DNA of 64,000 nucleotides from Chryseobacterium binzhouense (GTDB taxonomy: Bacteria; Bacteroidota; Bacteroidia; Flavobacteriales; Weeksellaceae): assembly GCF_007474545.1 (NCBI RefSeq), contig NZ_VKOG01000001.1, positions 1 through 64,000 on the forward strand, in the 5' to 3' direction. Made by a program: the position numbers and the translations under genes. The notes below the pieces were generated by a model. The model saw only the letters and a list, made by a program, of their open reading frames with translations, made no database searches and had not been told where the DNA came from. Below are positions 26,484 through 33,695 of this stretch, one piece after another (the first letter of the stretch is position 1; every line of letters begins with the position of its first letter).

Positions 26484-27437
26484 TTAAATCCCGACAGAAA
26501 CTTCAATCTGTGCAGTTTGTATCATTTTTTCATTATAATTTACTTGTGGAATCAGTACTTTTGTGATGATTTCAGAGCCTTTTTCCAAATTTTCATCAGG
26601 AATTGAACTTGCTACAATTACTTTCATTCCTTGATGGAACTGTTTTCCTAATAATTCAGGCATTTCATAACCGTTAGCAGCAAGGTTGTCTTTGAGTTTT
26701 CCTACGGAACGTGACAATTGCTTTAATCCTTTTGTTCCTGCATCCATAAGATTGATATTTCTTTCAATCAAATTAATTTCACTTGCTACTTTTAGGGCTA
26801 ATGAATGGTCAGGTTCGGCATTTGGATTGGCAGGAGCTTCCGCTTTTTGCTGTTCAAGTAACTGTAATTGACTTTCTATTAAGTCGGTTTGTTTACCGAA
26901 TTCTTTAACCAAACTTTCTTCAATAGATGTTTTGGTTTGGCTCAATTGTTCTATCACTTCGCTTTTATCAGTTTTCTGTCTTCTGCTTAATAGCCAATAG
27001 ATAATCCCTGAAACAAGAATTGCCAAAAGCACACCGATAATTCCATAGAGTGAACTCTTGCTTAATGATTGTGATATTTCGGATATTTTATTTTGGCTAA
27101 TATCGTTTGTTTCTTTAATTTCAATACCAAGTTTATCAGCCGTTTCCGTGATAGATTTACTATTTATTTCAGTTTGATTTTTCAAACTGTCAATACTAAT
27201 GGTAGCATCTGAAAGTCGTGTATTCAAATTGCTAATTTCCGTCTTCAATTTGGTGTTTTCGCTTTGAAGATTTTGAATATTGGTCTTTAATAAACTGTTG
27301 TCTTTCTGAAGATTCTCCATTTGAATTTTCAAAGGTTTCAGTTCCTTGTCCAAATCATCTTTGTCAAGATTTCCGTTTTGGGCAAAAAGCATTATGCCAA
27401 CTAAACAGAATATTGATGTTAGTAGATATTTTCTCAT
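26484..27437 (-). CDS. Membrane-anchored coiled-coil protein with GrpE-like C-terminus
   Basis: This 317-aa protein has a signal-like N-terminus (about 1-20), a long coiled coil (about 28-125), one membrane helix (about 130-151), a second helical stretch (about 155-200) and a C-terminal domain (about 250-315). That last domain has E-L-L-G-K-Q-F-H-Q-G-M-K and V-N-Y-N-E-K-M-I-Q-T-A-Q-I-E-V-S-V, resembling the GrpE beta domain ending (G-Y, R-P-A-x-V-x-V). Topology would put the coiled coil in the periplasm and the GrpE-like part in the cytoplasm near Hsp70. The GrpE assignment is by eye and moderate. It overlaps the upstream gene by 4 nt. Confidence 0.7.
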   Translation of the reverse strand: MRKYLLTSIFCLVGIMLFAQNGNLDKDDLDKELKPLKIQMENLQKDNSLLKTNIQNLQSENTKLKTEISNLNTRLSDATISIDSLKNQTEINSKSITETADKLGIEIKETNDISQNKISEISQSLSKSSLYGIIGVLLAILVSGIIYWLLSRRQKTDKSEVIEQLSQTKTSIEESLVKEFGKQTDLIESQLQLLEQQKAEAPANPNAEPDHSLALKVASEINLIERNINLMDAGTKGLKQLSRSVGKLKDNLAANGYEMPELLGKQFHQGMKVIVASSIPDENLEKGSEIITKVLIPQVNYNEKMIQTAQIEVSVGI

Positions 27438-29170
27438 CTAATAATTTTTATAAATTGGTTTAAAGTCTTACGAATAAATGAGTTGATTGTCGTTTGATTT
27501 TTCAATACAGACACAAGTTTTGGAGAAATGAAATAATAAGCTTTGATAAATAATTTTCCTCCAACTGTTTTATTCAAAACTTCATCTCTAAATCTTCTCA
27601 ACTCTAATACTTGTGGATGATCGTAACTACCGTAAGCCATTGTTGCAATATAACATCCTCCACTTCCAGAAGAGGTGTTACGCCCACCACCTGTGTTGAC
27701 TTGTGATAGTTGGCTTTTAAGACCTGACAATGAATTTTTATTTTGATTTACACGAGTTCTAAAGTCAGCCCTCAAATCCATTGCAGAAATAGTATTGGAA
27801 ACTTCCCAAGCTTCGTTTACTCTTTCTTTTAAAAGGAAAATTGCCGCTAATTTTGTAGCATTATCGTACGTCTTTGAAAATTGTTCTTGAAGTTTGTTGA
27901 TTTCAGATACACATTTACCTTGTGCATCCGAAGCGATTCTTGAACTTAACCCAAGATATATTTCATCATTACTACCTAATGTAGTTTTCACATTTGATAA
28001 ATAAGGTCGTGCATTATTCAACAACTGTTTGGCATTGCTGACAGTATCTGATTTCCTCTCAAATTCATCAATCAGATTCTTTAATCTTTCAAAATCGAAA
28101 GCGATTCGTTGTTGCTTTTCCCTTTCTGGTTTCGTATCAATCCATTCTTGCAAGCTTTCAGTATTTTCCTGTATTCTTTGACGGACGACACTTCCCAAAG
28201 CTAAAGATTTCGCTTTTCGGAATAAATCCATTGTGTAGCTACTTGGGTCGGTATTGCTATCTCTGTAATGTTTGAAATAGTCTATCCCACATTGTAGTAT
28301 TTCGTCAGCGACTTTGTCTGAAACAGAGGAAAACTTAATATCAGAAGCACCCAAAATGGATTTCAGTTGCTTGATATTTTCAATGGTTTGTTGATATAAG
28401 GTATTCCCGTTACTTACCGCATTGGCTTTATTAGCTTTTCGTTTGGTTTTGGATTCTTCAATCAATCTCTCTACCTGTTCAATGGGTTTCTGTACAAAGC
28501 TTTTCAGGAAATCTTGTTTCGCAGAAAATTGTAGTTTACTAACTATTTCAACAAATTTAATTACAGAGATTTTCCTATTGTATTCTATGTCCGAAAAAAG
28601 CTGATTGAGAAAAGAAAGTTGTAAATCCTTTTTACTTGGCTTATAGGTAGAGTCTGCTACAGTTGAAACGAAATTATGAACCAAATCACTTTCGAGAAAA
28701 AATATTCCTCCTGCGATTGCATTATTAAGATTTCCATTTGGTCTGATTATATTGAGAACCGCACAATTATGAAAAGCGGAATAGTTTTTTTCGGTTACAG
28801 GTTTCCAAAATCTTTTTCCGTCTTCTTTGGTGTCAGTTATTAATTTATCCCAAATCTGATAAGCAGTTTCAATGTCGCCGTCTTTTAGGGCTTCAAAAGC
28901 AGGTTCATCAGTTATAGTATTTCCTTTATAAAACCAAAAGAGTGATGCAGACATTTTATCGCTGTCCAGATTCAATTTTGATACTGCGCTTTCTACATCT
29001 GCAATTGTTCGGGGTAGTTCCCCAAGTATTGGGAAGCTATAATCTTCATCAGGTTCTTGTTCGGCTTCTATATATTGTTTAAGCCGTCTTACCTGTCGGT
29101 CTTGTTCTCTTGCTGTTGCTCCAACAAGTAACCCTGTAATTCGGTAAGGGTTGTTTAGTATTGATTTCAT
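27434..29170 (-). CDS. CFI-box C-terminal protein, possible J-like N-terminus
   Basis: This 578-aa first gene of the cargo operon has an N-terminus N-P-Y-R-I-T-G-L-L-V-G-A-T-A-R-E (about 7-22) that recalls the degenerate J-like start found in some Hsp70-associated proteins, but the HPD tripeptide is absent. A long helical middle (about 50-490) follows. The C-terminal CFI-box region starts G-G-C-Y-I-A-T-M-A-Y-G-S-Y at 504 and continues with L-R-R-F-R-D, then a hydrophobic helix. The CFI-box domain is a recurrent C-terminal module of unknown function. It is the most likely Hsp70 partner; this is inference. Confidence 0.8.
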   Translation of the reverse strand: MKSILNNPYRITGLLVGATAREQDRQVRRLKQYIEAEQEPDEDYSFPILGELPRTIADVESAVSKLNLDSDKMSASLFWFYKGNTITDEPAFEALKDGDIETAYQIWDKLITDTKEDGKRFWKPVTEKNYSAFHNCAVLNIIRPNGNLNNAIAGGIFFLESDLVHNFVSTVADSTYKPSKKDLQLSFLNQLFSDIEYNRKISVIKFVEIVSKLQFSAKQDFLKSFVQKPIEQVERLIEESKTKRKANKANAVSNGNTLYQQTIENIKQLKSILGASDIKFSSVSDKVADEILQCGIDYFKHYRDSNTDPSSYTMDLFRKAKSLALGSVVRQRIQENTESLQEWIDTKPEREKQQRIAFDFERLKNLIDEFERKSDTVSNAKQLLNNARPYLSNVKTTLGSNDEIYLGLSSRIASDAQGKCVSEINKLQEQFSKTYDNATKLAAIFLLKERVNEAWEVSNTISAMDLRADFRTRVNQNKNSLSGLKSQLSQVNTGGGRNTSSGSGGCYIATMAYGSYDHPQVLELRRFRDEVLNKTVGGKLFIKAYYFISPKLVSVLKNQTTINSFIRKTLNQFIKIIR

Positions 29171-29550
29171 TATAATTTCTACGGTCTTGCAATTTATATT
29201 CGTTTTATTTGACTTCCTTACGGAAAACCGTAAAGAGCAAAAAAACAGCGTAGGCTAATTCCCATTGTTCGTCATAGAGGTCCTTGCAAAACCCGAAGCA
29301 CGAAGCAAAAAGGAACGCCCACGCTTTACCGTAGGCGTTTCCACTTTTACTCTCCTGTGCTTCTGTAGAAAATTTGCAAGGTTTCTATGACAGGAATTTA
29401 AAGCGAAACGCTATAATTATATGTCTATTTTCTTTTGTTTTTTTAACTCATTAAAACTTGTTTTTTGCTTTTGCAAAGATATAAAAAATACCTTATTGAT
29501 TCTATCATCAAGGTATTTAAGTTCGTCAAGGAGAGAAATCAAAATGCTCG
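29171..29550. other. 380-bp gap with a large nested hairpin and a small hairpin
   Basis: No gene is visible. The gap holds TTACGG-AAAA-CCGTAA (29218-29233) and the three-tier nested inverted repeat at 29271-29391. It separates the leftward mobB gene from the leftward cargo operon, so it is both the mobB 3' region and the operon 5' region. Confidence 0.7.
29271..29391. ncRNA. Large three-tier nested inverted repeat (structured RNA candidate)
   Basis: Outer stem: GTCATAG (29271-29277) with CTATGAC (29385-29391), and CCTTGCAAA (29282-29290) with TTTGCAAGG (29373-29381). Middle stem: GAAGCAC (29295-29301) with GTGCTTC (29357-29363). Inner stem: 29312-29323 with 29330-29342 (about 11 pairs, one bulge). 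The stems are concentric, giving a 121-nt rod. If transcribed leftward it would be the leader of the cargo operon; it may also end mobB. Known Rfam identity not recognised. Confidence 0.5.
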
Positions 29551-30816
29551 TTACAACCTCCTGCCTTTCTTCTTTTTCTTCTTCATTCGGTTTGCAAACT
29601 GTTCTTCTTCGTAGTCCTCGCCTTGTGCTTGGGGCAACAGGCTGAACAATCCCAAATCAGAACTCTGCGAATGCTCCTGCGTGATAAAATCGAAAAGGTC
29701 TTTTGTCGGTTGGTTGTCTATCGTGTCCGTATTGGAAACAGGGCTGTTCTGTGCTTTCAATTCGGGTTTGTTTCCGTTGTTCCACCAATCGTTGAACAGA
29801 TTGGCAGACAGGTTTCGGTCTAACTGTGAAGCGTTCCAAACAGTACGGCTACCATTGTCAATAAAAGTGATACCGTAAATCCGTCCGTTATCGTTCCTGC
29901 GGACAACTGTCTGAATATTCTGTTCGGCAAGTTGCTTTTTAAATTCCTTTTCGTTGTCTGTGGTATGAATGGCAAGCTCCACCGCATTTTTGAGAACAGA
30001 CCTCGCAGGATTGGTTTTCATTTTCTCTTTGGATTGCTCAAAGTACCGTTGTAATCCGTTTATTCCTGCGTGTTTGCCAAACAAAGATGCTTTGAACGGA
30101 TTGCTTACCTTTTCTCCCTTATCGTTCAAAGCGAAATATACCAATCCGTGTACAGGCTCTCCGTTACGTTCGCCTTTTATTTCCTCTGCCGTAATATTCA
30201 AAAACGAAAGCAAAGCGTTGTATGTTCCAATGCTTGTGTATTGGTAATACTTCGGCAGGTGTCTCACTACCGAAGCGATTTGACTTTTTATATCGCCTTT
30301 CTGCTGTTCTACCTTTTTGAAAATCTTATCGGTTTGTTTCTGCTCCTGCTCGGTGGCTTTGTGTAGGTTGTATTTGGTTTCCAAATCCCGACAGACAGCC
30401 ATTGAACGTGGGTGGTCATAATCATCGGGGATTTTTTTGCCGTCAATGCCCACGCAGGTAGAAACAATGTGTATATGCGTGCGGTCAATGTCCGTATGTT
30501 TGAAAACAATATACGGCTGATTGCCGTAGCCCATACGCTCCATATATTCCTGTGCCATTTCGGTAAATTGTTCATCGCTAACCTTGTCTTTCGGGTCGGG
30601 GTTCAATGAAATGTGCCGTACCGTTTTTTCCGTTTTGATATTGGCAGACAAATACGGTTCAAAACATTTATTAAAATACGCTACGGAATACCTGCCGTTC
30701 ATTGTGTCAGGTATCTTGTTCAGCAACAAAACTGCTCCATTCTCATTGTCCACTTTCTGCTGATTGTACAGAATCGCTCCGTACATATTGCTTCCCTTTC
30801 CGATTTTTGCAATCAT
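29551..30816 (-). CDS. Relaxase MobB (MobA/MobB-type mobilization nuclease)
   Basis: This 421-aa conjugative relaxase nicks oriT and pilots the strand. The N-terminus has M-I-A-K-I-G-K-G-S-N and a likely catalytic tyrosine (Tyr12 or Tyr17), and the metal-binding triad is seen in H-T-D-I-D-R-T-H-I-H (H107, H114, H116). The C-terminal third is Lys/Asn-rich and variable, as usual. It is preceded by the small MobA-type protein with only 4 nt between. No MobC/TraG coupling gene follows, so transfer would need a helper element. Confidence 0.9.
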   Translation of the reverse strand: MIAKIGKGSNMYGAILYNQQKVDNENGAVLLLNKIPDTMNGRYSVAYFNKCFEPYLSANIKTEKTVRHISLNPDPKDKVSDEQFTEMAQEYMERMGYGNQPYIVFKHTDIDRTHIHIVSTCVGIDGKKIPDDYDHPRSMAVCRDLETKYNLHKATEQEQKQTDKIFKKVEQQKGDIKSQIASVVRHLPKYYQYTSIGTYNALLSFLNITAEEIKGERNGEPVHGLVYFALNDKGEKVSNPFKASLFGKHAGINGLQRYFEQSKEKMKTNPARSVLKNAVELAIHTTDNEKEFKKQLAEQNIQTVVRRNDNGRIYGITFIDNGSRTVWNASQLDRNLSANLFNDWWNNGNKPELKAQNSPVSNTDTIDNQPTKDLFDFITQEHSQSSDLGLFSLLPQAQGEDYEEEQFANRMKKKKKKGRRL

Positions 30817-30820
30817 TTTT

Positions 30821-31255
30821 CTACTCTTTATTTAGATATTTTTTCTCAAATTCTTCGGTAAGAATTAAAACCTTTAGCAATAATTCTTTCATTTCTTTGG
30901 TATCCTTTTCCAATTTAAAGAGGTATGCCGATGCTTTTTTATCTGAAAAATTAGAATTTAAAAGCTTTACAATCTGATTGTAATTAGTTGCTATTCCTCT
31001 AAACTGACCAAAAAATTGGGTCAATCCTGCGTGGTACTCTATCGCATCCATATCAATTTTGACAGTCTTAACCGTCTTCTGAAAGATACAGGCTGTAATA
31101 AAATGAGCCGTTACTTTCATTCCCGACTGGTCAAAAAGTGCAAGGAACTTGGCATTGTCCTCATCATTTAAGTTAAAGGAATACCGATGTACCGCAGGGT
31201 CAATCTTCGGTTTTCTTCCTGTCTTTTTAACCTGTTTTCTGTCTTTCTCTTCCAT
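30821..31255 (-). CDS. Mobilization accessory protein (MobA-type, relaxosome)
   Basis: This 144-aa protein starts with a Lys-rich tail, then R-Y-S-F-N-L-N-D-E-D-N-A-K-F (ribbon-helix-helix-like) and helices ending in Lys/Glu-rich sequence. It matches the small oriT-binding protein that precedes the MobB relaxase in Bacteroidota mobilizable elements. It likely binds the hairpin-rich sequence immediately upstream (31290-31420) and helps the relaxase open oriT. It is four nt ahead of mobB, so the two are co-translated. Confidence 0.82.
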   Translation of the reverse strand: MEEKDRKQVKKTGRKPKIDPAVHRYSFNLNDEDNAKFLALFDQSGMKVTAHFITACIFQKTVKTVKIDMDAIEYHAGLTQFFGQFRGIATNYNQIVKLLNSNFSDKKASAYLFKLEKDTKEMKELLLKVLILTEEFEKKYLNKE

Positions 31256-31783
31256 AATAAATCCATTTTAATTTTTAAACAAACGGGCGACTTCGGAGCC
31301 GTTTCCAGCCCCCTGCAAGGGCAAGTGCTTTTGAGGTGCCGAAATTCATTTCGAGGACCTCAAGAGATAACTTGCTCTGAACAGGGGTTCAGAAAATCCG
31401 TCCTGCGGAACGGATTGGAGTTAGCCGAAAAACCAACCGCTTCCGTTTGCAAAGTTCGGTAAGACTATTTGAAATACAGCTATTTACAACCACGACAATG
31501 AACGCCAAATAGTGCCACTGACTGCCACCCTGATTAAGATTGGGACTGCTTTTATTTCCTTTGTGTATGATTAGCTGGCTGATTGGTTACAACTTTAATG
31601 AAATAGCCAAACAGCATAAATCCCGATAGCAAATCGGTGTGATTGATTGCAGACGGATTACGGATTTTTCAGTTAATGAAACAGCTAATTAAGGGTATGC
31701 AGGTGCATAGGTGCAATGATATATACAACTGACTGTTCAGCTAACCAAACAGCTAATTTGAGGTAACATTAAAAATAAGCGAT
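31256..31783. other. 528-bp gap with oriT candidate and repeats
   Basis: No gene is visible. It holds the hairpin cluster at 31329-31417, one copy of the GCCAAAT motif (31499-31530) and the 12-bp direct repeat AAACAGCTAATT at 31679-31690 and 31747-31758. It separates the divergent mobA and DUF3408 genes, so promoters for both should be here. Confidence 0.7.
31329..31417. other. Candidate oriT: three adjacent hairpins upstream of mobA
   Basis: TTGAGGT (31332-31338) with ACCTCAA (31358-31364), enclosing CGAAAT-TC-ATTTCG (31341-31354). TCTGAAC (31377-31383) with GTTCAGA (31388-31394). AATCCGT (31396-31402) with ACGGATT (31411-31417). All stems are perfect. Position directly upstream of mobA/mobB is where oriT lies in related elements. 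The nick site cannot be named. Confidence 0.5.
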
Positions 31784-32263
31784 ATGATACACGAAGAAAA
31801 CAAAAAACAGCAAGACGAAACAGAGGATTTTTCTATGGATAATTTTCTGCCCGATGAAAGAAAAAAAACTGTACAAACGCAACAGGACAGGTTTACCCGA
31901 CCACAAATAGACGAGGAAGCGATTATGAGGGTAATGGCAGGGGAAGAAACTGCGGAAGTGGTAAGAGAACGTATGAAGCAATCCGCAAGCAATCCCAAAC
32001 GAACAACCGCAAAGCCAAAGAAGCTGACCAAAGAGGACTACTGCGAACAGTTCTTTAAAATCCCGACCACAACGGCAAGCAAAGGTAAATCGGTCTATGT
32101 TCGGCAGGAGTACCACGATAAGTTTAACAGGCTTACCAATATTATGAGAATTGACAAGCTGACGATTTATGCGTATCTGGACAATATTATTGAATACCAT
32201 TTTCAGGAGTTCGGGGAATTGATTAGCGAAATCTACAACGATAAGCACAAACCGTTGTTTTGA
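31784..32263 (+). CDS. DUF3408 protein of mobilizable/conjugative elements
   Basis: This 159-aa soluble protein has an acidic N-terminus, a Gln/Lys linker and a C-terminal domain (about 85-155) with K-S-V-Y-V-R-Q-E-Y-H-D-K-F-N-R and I-Y-A-Y-L-D-N-I-I-E-Y-H-F. DUF3408 proteins are found almost only in Bacteroidota conjugative transposons, often next to tra or mob genes, and are likely DNA-binding. It is the first of four rightward genes that end with the two HTH proteins. The exact role is unknown. Confidence 0.85.
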   Translation: MIHEENKKQQDETEDFSMDNFLPDERKKTVQTQQDRFTRPQIDEEAIMRVMAGEETAEVVRERMKQSASNPKRTTAKPKKLTKEDYCEQFFKIPTTTASKGKSVYVRQEYHDKFNRLTNIMRIDKLTIYAYLDNIIEYHFQEFGELISEIYNDKHKPLF

Positions 32264-32631
32264 TTGTGGGGCGGTGTCGGGTTTGGTGCGTTGCTCCCTC
32301 TTAAAATTATTTTCCAAAAGAAAAAAACAGAAAAAAAAGAAAGCCAATCAAACAAGGCGGACAGGCGGAAAAACCAAAAGGAAACGGAATAAGTCCCGAA
32401 GGGTGGCAGGGGCAACACAACAAATTCGGCGAAGCCACCTTATTTGCCCTGCCATTATGCCGTAGTCTTTTGGTTGGGTGGTGCGGTGGCTGTCCGCCTT
32501 ACCTTTGCTACCTTTTTATTCTTTTTTGGAAGTGATTTTATAATGCCTTTGACTGCCAAATACTGCCACTAAATGCCAAAGGAAAACAAAACATTCCCTT
32601 GTGTTCTATATTGGGCAAAAATTTTGAACCT
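32264..32631. other. 368-bp gap with a large nested hairpin
   Basis: No convincing gene. Contains the nested structure at 32354-32500 and a GCCAAA motif copy at 32543-32580. The sequence is G/C- and A-rich, unlike the flanking chromosome. Confidence 0.65.
32354..32500. ncRNA. 147-nt nested inverted repeat (structured RNA candidate)
   Basis: Outer stem AAGGCGGACAG (32354-32364) with CTGTCCGCCTT (32490-32500), perfect 11 bp. Next AACCAAAAG (32372-32380) with CTTTTGGTT (32467-32475), perfect 9 bp. Inner GGCAGGGGCAA (32405-32415) with TTGCCCTGCC (32444-32453), one bulged G. Concentric stems argue for a folded RNA or single-strand DNA structure. Not recognised as a known family. Confidence 0.5.
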
Positions 32632-33015
32632 ATGGCACAAAAAGCAACAACCGACAAAGAACGGAAAGAGAAAGAGCAAATCAAGAAAAAAGAGCATAAC
32701 CCTTTGATACAGGTTGATAAGCACGGCGACCCGATTTCCAATTTCATCGCCAACTTTAAACGCCAATTCAGGGAAGCAAAAGGCTTATTAAATTGGGGCA
32801 AGCTGTTCGGGGGCAAACGTACTGAACCGCCAAAACAACCTGTCGAACCCAAAAGCGTGATAGGTGCGACAAAAACGGTTATCCGTTCGGATTACAAAAA
32901 CACTGACAACAGTCAAGCCGTAAAAGTCAATAAAAAGCCTGCTTTGAGAATGGGCAATACAATCAAAACGCAACAGGCTCGCCCGAAAAATAACAAACCA
33001 AAATTGGGATTGTAG
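32632..33015 (+). CDS. Unrecognised basic protein of the mobilizable element
   Basis: Function not recognised. This 127-aa Lys/Gln-rich protein has a charged N-terminus, a central segment F-I-A-N-F-K-R-Q-F-R-E-A-K-G-L-L-N-W-G-K-L-F-G-G and a disordered, basic C-terminus. Set at the ATG at 32632; the longer frame begins at TTG in the spacer. It lies between DUF3408 and the HTH genes. A DNA-binding or accessory transfer role fits the charge, but this is only suggestive. Confidence 0.55.
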   Translation: MAQKATTDKERKEKEQIKKKEHNPLIQVDKHGDPISNFIANFKRQFREAKGLLNWGKLFGGKRTEPPKQPVEPKSVIGATKTVIRSDYKNTDNSQAVKVNKKPALRMGNTIKTQQARPKNNKPKLGL

Positions 33016-33116
33016 TACAGTATTCGGCAACTGAACGCCAAATGCTACCTCTGACTACAACATTAGGAAGTCCTGTATAAGTACCTTATACATTTGAAGT
33101 CTAAATTGATTAGAAT

Positions 33117-33413
33117 ATGGAAATAACGGTTTTAGACATTCAGATTTTGAAAGCATTGCACAAGGAAGTAAAGGAAATTTCCAATCTGATTGCGGAAATG
33201 ACTGCACCCTACAAGGCATTGCAACAGGCAACGAAATGGCTCGACCAACAGGAAGCCTGCCAACTGCTGAACATTAGCAAACGCACATTACAGACGTATA
33301 GAGCAAAGGGTATTCTTGGGGCAACGCAAATCAATCGGAAAACGTATTTCAGATTATCCGAAGTGGAATTACTTATGCAGGGAGAGCGACCATTAAAAAA
33401 GCAAAAGAAATGA
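33117..33413 (+). CDS. Excisionase-like HTH protein 1
   Basis: This 98-aa protein has an N-terminal helix (about 1-40) and a MerR/HTH_17-type winged-helix domain (about 42-90): W-L-D-Q-Q-E-A-C-Q-L-L-N-I-S-K-R-T-L-Q-T-Y-R, in which S-K-R-T-L-Q is the recognition helix. Proteins like this act as excisionases or regulators in Bacteroidota mobile elements. The stop overlaps the ATG of the next HTH gene by 4 nt, so the two are co-translated paralogues. Confidence 0.85.
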   Translation: MEITVLDIQILKALHKEVKEISNLIAEMTAPYKALQQATKWLDQQEACQLLNISKRTLQTYRAKGILGATQINRKTYFRLSEVELLMQGERPLKKQKK

Positions 33414-33691
33414 AACAGATTGGAAATTCAAACGAGGATATGCTTGCCCTGCTCGAAGCTGTGGTAGGTATCAAAAATGAACTGCTGTATATCAGGGAAT
33501 ATTTCCACCCTCTGTTGCAGGGGGAAATCTACCTGACAGGCGAACAGGTCTGCGAAATGTTGCATATCAGCAAACGGACATTGCAACAGTACAGAGATGA
33601 CGGAATGATACCGTTTATCAAGCTCGAACGGAAAATCCTTTTCCGTGAAAGTGATATTATCAAGGTGTTGGAAGATAACTATCAGCGTTAG
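33410..33691 (+). CDS. Excisionase-like HTH protein 2
   Basis: This 93-aa paralogue of the protein at 33117-33413 has the same design: N-terminal helix, then Y-L-T-G-E-Q-V-C-E-M-L-H-I-S-K-R-T-L-Q-Q-Y-R and a wing ending F-R-E-S-D-I. The recognition helix S-K-R-T-L-Q is identical in both. It probably works with the first HTH protein in excision or in controlling the integrase. It ends 4 nt before the convergent GIY-YIG gene stop. Confidence 0.85.
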   Translation: MKQIGNSNEDMLALLEAVVGIKNELLYIREYFHPLLQGEIYLTGEQVCEMLHISKRTLQQYRDDGMIPFIKLERKILFRESDIIKVLEDNYQR

Positions 33692-33695
33692 GCGA

